DNA of 64,000 nucleotides from Alisma plantago-aquatica (lineage: Eukaryota; Streptophyta; Magnoliopsida; Alismatales; Alismataceae), in the NCBI GenBank assembly GCA_963693085.1, contig OY856409.1:1336141915-1336205914 (forward strand). The letters run 5' to 3'. Below are positions 36,943 to 47,949 of this stretch, in pieces (position 1 is the stretch's first letter; each line of letters starts with the position of its first letter). A model generated the notes under the pieces. The model did not search any database, had not been told where the DNA came from, and saw nothing but the letters and a program-made list of their open reading frames with translations. The translations under genes were made by a program, and so were the position numbers.

Positions 36943-38138
36943 TGTTGGTATGTATTCTAAGAGAACCAATCATATGATGATTGGATTGGCATATATTCTG
37001 AATGATTTGATAAATATCAAAGGTAGGCTTCCAATTTACTCTAGCTCAATCGATTATGAGATAAATGATGGAGCAGAATGAATGTCTAAAGAATGACAAT
37101 ACTCAATGACGTATGTCTTCAGGTTGAGGACCTGAACAATGAGATCATACAGATGCTAAGAGTATGTACATTCTTGTTATGTCCCTAGTCGGATGTCATT
37201 ATGGAAGGTTGATAGACAACAATGACACATAAAGACTAGAGTGTGTGTTGGTTGATGACAGTGTCTCATTAGTCATGATATATGATATCAAACCAAGCAC
37301 ACATATTCATGTTGGAGAATAGTGTATCAGATAGACCCACTATGAGAGTGACACATGGAACCTTGACATGGTAGTTAGAGTCATCTCTCATAGTGATGGT
37401 GGTGATTGTGATTCTTAGACCTAAAATCACTACACTCATCGAATGTCATTGGGTACACTTTGACATCATCAAATTTAGTCTTGAAACATGGGTTATTATA
37501 ACGGTGATGATTGGGTGGCTTTGATGCATGACATAGACTATGAGTGATAGATATGGGATTTGTCCCTCCTAAGGTAGTATGATGTCCAGGCCACTTGATA
37601 AGCGAGACTGAGAAAGGCATGTGCATGTACATGTGAATCAATATATGATATTGATGTCACACATATCTCAGACAGTCTATTCTAGTTCAATAAACATGAA
37701 TCAACTTTGAAAGGATGACGACTACATGCCTTGAGTTCATTCAGGATATCAGAGACAAAGTAATCATACAATCACTGGAACACCAATCACATAATGTAGG
37801 ATTGAAAGTTGTTCTCCAACTTTCCTTTTCACTTGGGTAGCACTGATGTGCGACTAGGTACCTCTCTTTACTTATGATGTCATAAGCTAGTTATGGACAT
37901 TCACTGCCAACGTGAGATGGGACCTATAGGGTCACACACATAGGATTAACTTGGAAGAGGAGTTTATCCATGAATGATGTTTGGATTGATTACTAAAATG
38001 TTTAGGTAGTCAATAAAACATTCAATCAATAGACTTGACTCAGAATCATCAAGTTCAAGTGTTGAACCAACTGATTTGAGTGTCAGATTGATTGAAAACT
38101 GAATTGATTGTGTTCTGCACAATATGGACCACCAACCA

Positions 38139-38411
38139 ATCGGTTCACGTAGTGAACCGATCGGCTCATGGTCAGTGAGACGACCAGTTCACTCCGGTGA
38201 ACTGATCGGTTCAGCTGTCCAAATGAGTAGTTTTGGTTTGTCCTAGTTTGTGAGAAAAAGTTTTCCATTTCACTTGTTCAATTCGATTGGGATAAGATTT
38301 AATATTTGTGTTAATTAGAAACAAACAATAAAAGTCAAATGTCGGTAAGTTTGGGAAGTCAAATGATCGGTTCACACTCCCAACCGATCAGTTCACAAGT
38401 GAACTGATCGG
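38139..38411. repeat. Inverted-repeat cluster (CGGTTCAC/GTGAACCG) in the copia-2 LTR
   Basis: Three strong hairpins: ATCGGTTCAC/GTGAACCGAT (38139-38161, 3-nt spacer), CAGTTCAC/GTGAACTG (38185-38204, spacer tccg), and a 13-bp-arm inverted repeat CCGATCAGTTCAC/GTGAACTGATCGG with an AA spacer (38384-38411). The C-to-T change in one arm is matched by G-to-A in the other. Related motifs recur at 45205-45540 in the 3' LTR. Confidence 0.9.
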
Positions 38412-38539
38412 CTCACCTTGCCAAATGACTATTTCATTTATGAAACGATCGGTTCACCTACCGCAGTGCAAATTATTCATGGAAAGTCTAAACCCTTCTA
38501 CTCCCACACAGACTGGGAACCCTGACCCCACCCTCTACT

Positions 38540-38547
38540 ATAAATAG
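38540..38547 (+). promoter_or_regulatory. TATA box of the copia-2 5' LTR
   Basis: TATAAATA follows cctctac; the 3' LTR has the same at 45622-45629. The palindromes lie about 130-400 bp upstream. Confidence 0.7.
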
Positions 38548-39082
38548 AGGAGTACAGGCGGCTTCTCCTGAGATACAACTCAGAACATCAGTTGCTCTCT
38601 AAAGTTGTTGTCCTCTCTAGTTGTGGTAACCGAGAGAGCCCAAGCAAGTTATACCCCTCCAGGGAGGAACAGTGAGGGAAAGACAACTACAGAAAAGCAT
38701 TGGTTGTGGAAGAGTGTGTCAATGACTAGTACGTCGACAGAAGGGGACAACTCCTTATAGTTTGTTCATTATGATGACTAGAGTTCTTGATAGTCTGTGT
38801 GGACTATCTATAGAGGTGGGAGACTTCTGCCACTTAGGAGGACAACAGTCAATCGTAGTCCGGGTCAAGACTAGGAGTTGCACAAATGCCATTGAAGATA
38901 GGTGGTTGAAGACCACACTAGCTGTGAGGTATTGTCGCTAAGAAAGCCTCAGGACCAGGTATATCTCAATAAAACCATCCTTTCCATTACATAGATATTG
39001 ATGTGATCTGCTGGTTATGGGTTTATGGTCAAGTAAACGTTTTGTTTCCGCTGCCTACCCCGACCACATAAAAACCCAACAG

Positions 39083-39095
39083 TGGTATTATAGCC
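39083..39095 (+). promoter_or_regulatory. Degenerate iMet primer site of copia-2
   Basis: tggtattatagcc, one base after the LTR, matches TGGTATCAGAGCC except for two or three positions. Confidence 0.75.
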
Positions 39096-39548
39096 ACATC
39101 AATACTCTATGTTTTGAGATAATCGATATGATGGGATTTTGGTTTTACCATCTTTTATTTATTGCATATGATGCAATTATTTAAATGACTAATGTGAATA
39201 TATGATTAATACCACATGATCCCAAACTAATATATACATATATGATATGGTATATATGCAATTGATACGCGTCACTCTAAAATGGTTTTGATGGTGGATG
39301 TGTAGCATGGTTATGGCCTATAAACCCTATGTGCATGTGTGTAGATTGGTTACGGTTGTTTGCATCTCGATCTGTGCATCGATCCCTCTTCTTCTGTTCT
39401 AAATGTAACTCGAGATAACTTGAGATTCTATTCTACCATTTCTCCCCTCGAATGTAACTCGAGGTTTTACAAAGATTATGTAAAATAGGATTAGCTTTAT
39501 TTCTTGTTATGACGAAGAGTGGAGATGACCACTTGATGGACTGAGATG

Positions 39549-39630
39549 ACCGACTGAGGAGCAGTCGGTGGCCTAGGAGGAGCCCCATGAACTGACAAAT
39601 TGATCGTCTGGAGGAGCCAGACGATCGATT
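39549..39630 (+). promoter_or_regulatory. Two leader stem-loops with identical AGGAG loops
   Basis: These lie between the primer site and gag. Stem-loop 1: ACCGACTG, loop AGGAG, CAGTCGGT (39549-39569, 8 bp). Stem-loop 2: perfect core GATCGTCTGG, loop AGGAG, CCAGACGATC (39602-39626), extended by a T-G wobble and three pairs to 39598-39630 (14 bp). Purine-rich loops in gag leaders act in RNA packaging in retroviruses; that role here is inference. Confidence 0.85.
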
Positions 39631-40445
39631 GGTGACAACCAACCGACCATCCAGGAGGTGAGCCGATCAGTCATAGGATGAGTTGATCAACCTGGAACGG
39701 CCTAAGCACAGATCTTCATCAACAACAAGCTGCATGTGATGTAGACCTTAGATGACCGTAGTTTCTTGTGGCTCCAAGGAACTATAATAGGATGGACATA
39801 ATCATTGCTTTATCATTATTGCCTGTTTTCATTTGTGGGATATAGCATGTATATGATACATACTATATATGTGGTGATTGGATACATATATGCATATATA
39901 AGCATATAAAAACCCCTCAATATAATATTAAGTCTTAGATACCTTCCATAAGTAGCACACATGAAAAGCTTTATTGACAAGTGTGGGCATCCCAAGGGTG
40001 GTGTGATGTCTATCTCGTCGAAGTGTGATGGTAGTTGTGCGAGCCCGCCAAGTGGGGTGCACTCCTGTCGTGTTGGCTTTTGGGTCAAGCTTAACTAAGT
40101 GATCTTAATGAGATTATGCACTTAGAGGCATGTAGATGACTATGACAAAGAGGTGTGCATATCATCTATCTAAGAATTGCATATGATGTAATTGGTAAAT
40201 GTTACCTACCTTAATAATTGATTATGGACGCTGGTGTTGGTCAGGTAATAACTCAATTGTTTTGGATATTGGCTCACTAGAAGGTTGTACACTGCAATCT
40301 TCTGAACTGATGGTGAGGGCTATCAATTTGATCAAAATAGCGATAATTAATTAAAGACCTAATTATATCGTCAATCTTCAAATCAAATCAAATCAAATCA
40401 AAAGAGCTTTGGACTAAAATTGCAAATTTCCTTTTTGTAGAATAA

Positions 40446-41327
40446 ATGGCTACCAACAACAATCACTTTTCATTGTGATCGGTCCTTGAGAAGGATAAGC
40501 TAAAAGGGAACAACTTCCATGACTGGTTTAGGACATTGAGAATTGTTCTCACTCAAGAGTGAAAGCTCTATGTCCTAGATACACCAGATCTAGATGAACC
40601 CGCTCCCACTGCACCAAAGGCTGAAAGGGGTTCTTACAAGAAGCATACTGAGGATGCCATTGATGTGAAGTGCTTGATGTTGTGCTCAATGAACTAATAT
40701 TTGTAGAGACATCATGAGAACATTGACGTCATTGAGATGGTTCAACATCTCAAGAACATGTATCAAGACCAAGCATGACAAGAGAGATATGATGTCTCCA
40801 AGGCATTATTCAAGTGTGTCATGACAGAAGGAGATCTAGTAGGCCCTCACACACTCAAGATGATTGGGTATGTAGAGAACCTAACTCGACTGGGATTCCC
40901 TCTGAGCTAAGAGTTGTCTACTGATGTGATACTACAATCGTTGCCAGAATCTTACAGTTAAATTGTGATGAACTACAACATGAACAACTTTGGCAGGCCA
41001 CTGACAGAGTTGTTGGGCATGTTGAGGACAGCTGAGGCACTGATGAAGAAAGACAAACCCAAATTTGTGATGATGATTAGTAGAAAGAAGGGAAAGTCTA
41101 AAGGCAAGGGCAAGGGCAAAGCAAAGAAAGGTTCTGATGCTAGCCAGCAGCTCAAGTCATCTTCAACTCTCAAAGCCAAGGGAGGGGTGAACAAGGGAGG
41201 CAAATGTCACCATTATCATGAGCCTGAATATTTGAAGAGAAAATGCCCTCTCTACATAGATGAAATAAAGAAGAAGAAGAAGAAGGAGGAGGAGATGGAA
41301 GTCTCCACCTCAGGTATTATGAAATAA
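40446..41327 (+). pseudogene. gag: Copia-2 gag (one frame, several stops)
   Basis: ATG at 40446 opens a frame carrying a copia Gag. Near the start are FHDWFRTLRIVLTQE and DTPDLDEP; the middle has ERYDVSKALFK and GPHTLKM (UBN2-type core); the end is Lys/Gly-rich nucleocapsid. About five in-frame stops interrupt it but no frameshift is seen; the last 120 codons (40965-41327) are open. The zinc knuckle is degenerate: C-H-H-Y in place of C-x2-C, and Tyr where His is expected. It is inactive but recognisable across its length. Confidence 0.85.
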
Positions 41328-44008
41328 ACTTAAAATACTTCTTTATCTTAGGTATATGATACCAAGATATAGATCTGACATATATGATGTGCATGATCTA
41401 AAAAGAAGTGATGGCCTTTATGAAAGGACCAAGAAGGAACACTCATCAACATTGGAGCAAGTGTTGTTATCATAGATAGTAGTACCTTTTAGTTTATTTC
41501 AGTCCAAAGGGCATGTAATAGAGTTATGAAATGCTATTTTATTTTGCCAATAAATAGAAATATTTTATTTCTACATCTTGTAATGACAAGGATGTCTATC
41601 AATAAAAGTTCATGTTTCAATTTCAAAGATATGATCTTTTATGGCAATGCCTTATTTATCTTGTGGTACTTGATATGCATGAGATAAAATAAATAATACC
41701 TATAAGTTATTGATGGCTCAAACAATAAATTAGCATTATCATCTAATGAATGAGAAATTCATCTCTAGGTTCCATGTTGATGGATAAACTAGACTCTCTT
41801 GGTTAATGAACTATTAAGAGATATGAATGTCTTATTTATTATGCATGATGACAAGTCAATCTTCACTAGATGTAGTGGGAGAATGACTATTCTATTAGGT
41901 ATAATACATATTGATGTATATACATACCTATTGGAGTAAATACTAATACTTCAGATATGGAATTTAGTGAAATGCCAATATGAATATCTTGAAATGTTCA
42001 AGAATATCATAAATGAAGAACAAACTTGGTAAAAGTATTAATTCTTTGATATGATCAATGAATGAGATACTTAAATGAAATGTTTGAGGACCTTGTGAGT
42101 AACTATGATAGTGTGTCATAGAGAACTCATGATTAAGGCATAATGATGTCTAAATCAAAGAAGGAATCATACTCCAAATAGTAAGAGCATGATCATCAAA
42201 CAAATAACTAATCTTCTAGAATTCTTCTAAAGAACGTGCTTTACACTAAATAAACGTACAAAAGGAGATTAAGAATTACAAGTGTTGTGGAATCTCAAAT
42301 TCCTTATGTAGCAAATACACCTCATATATCTAATAGAAAACACCTTGATCTTGATGGATAATGATGTCCTACAAACTCAAAGGTGATTAATTGGTCATAT
42401 GATGATGAGCCGATAATATATCTATATGATGTTGAGGAACTAGATTTTGAGTTATGGCTTGAAGACATAAGATCCAAAATGACTTCCATGTGAACCAAAT
42501 AAGGTATGACCATAATGGTAACACTTATAAGGATAAACCCCATAAGTGCAATTGGGTCTTAAGAGTTAAGACTGACATGGATTACTTTTGAAGAGTTGAT
42601 TGGTTGAGATGAATTCAAGTGAGTTCAAGGTGTTGAACCTGATGAATTTATTTAACCAATTGTAGTGGCTATAGGATCATGCTTGTTATTGGAACTTGAA
42701 GACTATGAAATTTGGCATATGGATATTAAAACCGCATTCCTAGAAGGAATAACATAAGGTTGTGTATGTAACACAACCTGAAGGGTTTTATAATTCCATT
42801 AATGCAAATGCAGTCTATAAGTTATAAGAGATTAATCAATATGATTGATTAAATACAAGCACTTCAGAACTGGAGTCTTTACTTTGATTATTTAATCAAA
42901 AGGTTTGATTGATATATCAAAATAAAGAAGGGATCTGTGATTACAAAGATTTAGTGGGAGTGTATTCATACTCTATATGATGATGAGGAATAAAATGAGA
43001 CTAGTGTGGAAATACCTTTTTTAAAGGAATAAAGAGAAATGACCTATGTGATAGGAATAGAGATCTATAGAGATAGTTCTCAAAATTCTCTTGACTTGAC
43101 AAGAGAGAGCATACATTGTCAATATGTATTGAAGGGTTCAGTATGCAAAGATTTAGTGGGAGAAAACGTGTCCATGTTACATGGAGTTAGTCTCTCTGAT
43201 GCCTAGTGTCCCAAATTCTTATGAAGAATAGGAACAGAAAGAGAGATGCCTTTTGCATTTGCAATTGGATCTATCATGTATGTAATCATCCCATTATCTT
43301 GTATGTATCAAACATGACAAGAAGATACATGTGCATTCAATATCTTGTATGTATTGGACATGACAATATGATATGCTCATCCAGCTATCTCATATGTAAT
43401 GGACATGACGAGTGGATGTTTGTCTACTTCTAGTGAGAGTCACTGGAATGTCATAAAGAACTTATTTAAGTACTTATGAAGTATTAAAGGATTAGTTATA
43501 TGGTAATAAAAGGAAGAGTTGAGTGTAAATGAGTTACACTGATGCAAGCTTCCAAAATGACAGAAAAATGATCACAAAATGCAAAATATAAAAGTTATAT
43601 TCAAGATATAAAAGTGAATATATGTTGTTAAATGGAAACGTTCTGAGTAAAATTAAAAGCCATTTAATTCTAAAAGGAATGTCGAGTATCCTTGTGTTAT
43701 GAATAGCAGATGATACTATATGGATCTAGAACTTCATATAGATGAACTTATAGATATTCCAATTGTTGATGACAGAGTAGAAATACTAAGTCAAACAATG
43801 GAGCTATTTTTTAGGCTAGGAATATCAAATAGCATATTACGACAACTCCATCTCATACAAAATGTTGTACAGTGAGGAGATGTGAAACATGCAATATACT
43901 GACTAAAGCAAAGTGTTGCAAACTCACTAGAATAGCACTAGTGCAATAGAAACATGTGGGACATGTTTAGAGATCACTAAGAATATGATTCGAAGGTGAT
44001 TGGCTCTA
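41328..44008 (+). pseudogene. pol: Copia-2 pol (heavily eroded)
   Basis: Only islands of copia Pol remain. Reverse transcriptase near 42715-42900 has MDIKTAFLEG and VTQPEGFYN (plus the NANAVYKL region). RNase H near 43440-43560 has HWNVIKNLFKYL and EELSVNELH. Frameshifts and stops occur throughout, and protease and integrase are barely traceable. It gives no product. Confidence 0.75.
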
Positions 44009-44010
44009 AG

Positions 44011-44024
44011 TGCAAGTGGGAGTT
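44011..44024 (+). promoter_or_regulatory. Polypurine tract of copia-2
   Basis: tgcaagtgggagtt directly precedes the 3' LTR. Confidence 0.8.
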
Positions 44025-46165
44025 TGTTGGTATGTATGCCCAGAGAGTCAATCATATGATGATTGGATTGACATATATTCTTATTGATTTGATAAATATC
44101 AAAGGCAAGCTTCCAATTTATTCTAGCTCAATTGATTATGAGATAAATGATGGAGCAGAATGAATGTCTAAAGAATGACAATATTCAATGACGTGTGTCT
44201 TTAGGTTGAGGACCTGAACAATGAGATCATATGGATGCTAAGGGTATGTACATTCTTGTTATGTCCCTAGTCAGATGTCATTGTGGAAGGTTGATAGACA
44301 ACAATGACACATAAATACTAGAGTGTGTGTTGGTTGATGACAGTGTCTCATTAGTCATGATATATGATATCAAACCAAGCACACGGATACATGTTGGAGA
44401 ACAGTGTATCGGACAGACCCACCATGAGAGTGACACATGGAACCATAACATGGTAGTCAGAATCATCTCTCATAGAGATGGTAGTGATTGTGATTCTTAG
44501 ACCTAAAATCACTGCACTCGTCGAATGTGATTGGGTACACTTTGATATCATCAATCACAGTCTTGAAACATGGGTTGTTATAATGGTGATGATTGGGTGG
44601 CTTTGACGCATGACATAGACTATGAGTGATAGATATGGGATTTGTCCCTCCTAAGGGAGTATGATGTCCAGGCCAGTTGATAAGAGAGACTGAGAAAGGC
44701 ATGTGCATACACATGTGAATCAATATATGATATTGATGTCACACATATCTCAGATAGTCTGCTCTAGTTCAAGAAACATGAATGAATGTTGAAAGGATGA
44801 TGACTCCATGCCTTGAGTTCATTCAGGATATCAGAGACAAAGGAATTATACATTCACTGGAATACCAATCACAGACTGTAGGATTGAAAGTTGTTCTCCA
44901 ACTTTCCTTTTCACTTGGGTAGCACTGATGTGTGACTAGGTACCGCTCTTTGCTTGTGATGTCATAAGCTAGTTATAGACATTCACTACCAACGTGAAAT
45001 GGGACATATAGGGTCACACACATAGGATTAAACTGAAAGAGGAGTTTATCCATGAATGATGTTTGGATTGATTACTAAAGTGTTTAGGTACTCAATAAAA
45101 CATTCAATCAACATACTTGACTCAGAATCATCAAGTTCAAGTGTTGAACCAACTGATTTGAGTGTCAAATTGATTGAGAACTGAATTGATTGTGTTCTGC
45201 ACAATCTGGACCACCAACCGACCAGTTCACTGGGTGAACCGATCGGCTCATGGTCAGTGAGATGACCGATTCACTCCGGTGAACCGATCGGTTCAGCTGT
45301 CCAAACGAGTAGTGTTGGGTTGTCCCGGTTTGTGAGAAAAAGTTTTCCGGTTTACTTGTCCAATTTGATTGGGACAAAATTTAATATTTGTGTTAATTAG
45401 AAACGAATAAAGAAAGTCAACTGTGGGAAAGTCTGGGAAGTGAAACGACCGTTTCGCTAAGTGAACCGACCGGTTCACACTCCCAACCGATCGGCTCACC
45501 TTGCCAAACGACCGTTTCATTTATAAAACGATCGGTTCACCTGCCACAGTGCAAATTATTCATAGAATTTCCAAACTCTTCTACTCCTGCACAGATTGGG
45601 AACCCTGACCCTGCCCTCTACTATAAATAAAGGGGTACAGGGGGCTTCTCCTGGGACACAACTCAGAACATCATTTGCTCTGTAAAGTTGTTGTCCTCTC
45701 TAGTTGTGGTAATCGAGAGAGCTCAAACAAGTTCTACCCGTCCAGGGAGGAATAGTGAGGGAAAGACAACTGCAAAAAAGCAACTGGTTGTGCGAGAGTG
45801 TGTCGGTGACTAGTACGTCGACAGAAGGGGACAACTCCTTCTAGTCCGTTCTTCAGGACGACTAGAGTTCTCGGTAGTCTGTGTGGACTATCTATAGAGG
45901 CGGGAGACTTCTGCCGCTCAGGAGGACGACAGTCAACTGCAGTCTGGGTCAAGACCAGGAGCTGCACAGACGTCGTCGAAGACAAGTGGTTGAAGACCGC
46001 ACTAGCTGCGAGATATTGTCACTGAGCAAGCCTCAGGACCAGGTATATCTCGCTAAAACCATCCTTCCCATTACATAGATGTTGATGTGATCTGCTGGTT
46101 ATGGGTTCATGGTCAAGTAAAATTTTTATTTCCGCTGCCTACTCTGGCCACGTAAAAACCCAACA
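44025..46165 (+). mobile_element. Copia-2 3' LTR
   Basis: 2141 bp, almost the same length as the 5' LTR and alignable throughout, with substitutions in most lines. TATAAATA lies at 45622-45629. The palindrome cluster at 45205-45540 has diverged from the 5' copy. Confidence 0.92.
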
Positions 46166-46274
46166 TGCCAGGCCTTAGGATAAATCAACTTTGCACCACT
46201 ACAATGTGACTGAGACAACTATAAATTTTTTATCCATAGTCGGCATGCACAGTTGAAAATTATGTGCTAAATAC

Positions 46275-46538
46275 TTGTGTTCCCTCTCACCTCAAACAAT
46301 GTTTGATGGTTCAATTTTGAACATCATTTTAGAAAATATGTCTTTAATGCTAATTAGGAGAAGAAGCTTATCACTCTCTCATGAAGGATGTATCACTCTC
46401 GCAGATGCTGCCCTATCCCACCTTCCTACATATTTTCTAAGTGGTGTTGTTCTCCCTTACAACATTTTAGATAGCATTGAATCTTCAAGAATAACTAACC
46501 CATGGGGCAATACTCATAACATACTAGACATCACGTAG
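46275..46538 (+). pseudogene. LINE reverse transcriptase, C-terminal fragment
   Basis: The 87-codon frame contains LSLSHEGCITLADAALSHLP followed by TYFLS and a DSIES...NPWG section. Plant L1-like LINEs have LS.AGR.TLA.AVLS.LPTYF and IDSIEK...FLWG just after the reverse transcriptase core. Order and spacing fit. The flanks are too decayed to follow the rest. Copia-2 inserted about 110 bp upstream and may have split the LINE. Confidence 0.6.
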
Positions 46539-47949
46539 TTGTGTAGGGTTCTATTTGTAACTTAAGGGGGTGAAAAGCAAGGTAATTATTAGCATTGGAA
46601 CCCATGTCTTGTGTTTCATTCTTTAGAATTTGGCATCAGTGTATGTGAGTTAAATATTATTTGGCCATAACTTGTACCAGAGATATATTACATCGGAGAA
46701 AACCTTGATGAAAACCATCAAATGGACTCACTCCTTTAAGGAGATAGATTGTTAAGAAGAAACTAGTGCTTACGTATCCATTTTTTGCCCCCAACAGCAC
46801 GATAGTCCTCGATTAGAAGGGCAAAAGCTTAAACACTTGTGTTGAATATTTTCATTCCTAGATAATGGCAACATGATGCTTTCGGCCTCATTTGCGCTAA
46901 TCTTACAAGCCACCTTAGAGAGCTTTGCTTTCCTCTAACATCCCTAATTATATAACTAATCATGTTTTCTCTCAAAACCCATGGGTTGTTTCTCTTAAGG
47001 AGCAAGAAAAGTGACTAATGGCCAAACAACTCCCGTTGTGACTCAGAGGAAAGTATAGACTTTCTTATTCCACTTCGTTAGTTGAAGCCTTTGTTCCTCT
47101 TGGCCCACCTCTAATCCGTTAAATGCTATTCAGTTTGGGATCGAGCCCTTCTATTCAGGTCCAGTGAGACCTTTTGAAGTATCACACACATGAGAGTGGA
47201 TTTTTTTTTTGGCTTCTAGGGGTGGGCGTACTTATTTTTGGCAAAAACATAGCAAAAGATGGGTATTATGTACAACTTACATGTATCAACTGTGTGCAAT
47301 CTTAGAACCACCACACTCGCTTTCCTTCATGGTCCTTTGGCTAGAGAGATTTGGGGTCACTTTATGTGTCACTCTATCACGCCAATTCCATATCTTAATT
47401 CTTAAATCTTTATAGCTTCTGATACAGCAATGGTTACCACCATTCAGGCACCTAGAGCTCGAGAAACACCCAATGTATATTTTTACGTGTGCCTTTGAGA
47501 CATTTGGAAGTAATGGAGTTGCGGTGTTTCGTATAATTGTTTACTCATAAAGACATGACGTCCCGTACAAATTCCTTTTACTTTCACGATTGCAGATCTA
47601 TATGCTTTCATTCGGTTTCTTTTATGTGGATACCCACTCATATAAAACTCCTCCGTCTAAAAGCTCCTTTTAGGTTGCCGATTCATCCTTGGTCTATTCC
47701 CTCCTACTCCCTCCCATTTAACAAACCCAAGGTTGAAGAAGCGAGCATAGATCTTTGTTGTGATCGTCCCTAGATCGTGTTTAATGAAGAAACCCCACTC
47801 CCTAACTTTGCTTACGGAAATCAGTTGGTCACTCGTAGGGAGCGTAATGCTCGCCTCAGGCGCGGCTGGCTAGGTGGTTTCATTGGCATAAGTTGATTTT
47901 GGGGAGTGACGTGACGAGTTTTAATTGGATGGTAAGTAGAGGTTGTGTA
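46539..47949. other. Unassigned DNA, possibly decayed LINE
   Basis: No clear gene. Open frames such as 47209-47415 and 47537-47773 match nothing I recognise. The stretch could hold the rest of the LINE, but I cannot show it. Confidence 0.35.

Larger units (their letters stand above)
36943..39081 (+). mobile_element. Copia-2 5' LTR
   Basis: 2139 bp. TATAAATA at 38540-38547 lies downstream of a palindrome cluster. It ends cataaaaacccaaca. Confidence 0.92.
36943..46165 (+). mobile_element. Copia-2: Angela/Tork-like Ty1/copia element
   Basis: 9223 bp. LTRs 36943-39081 and 44025-46165 start TGTTGGTATGTAT and end aacccaaca. Target duplications are tgtca (36938-36942) and tgcca (46166-46170), one mismatch. 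Primer site, gag, pol remnants and polypurine tract follow in copia order. It is clearly related to copia-1 (same LTR start, shared gtcttcaggtt block, matching gag), but its LTRs are longer and carry a different palindrome. Gag keeps one frame with several stops; pol is badly eroded. Confidence 0.92.
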
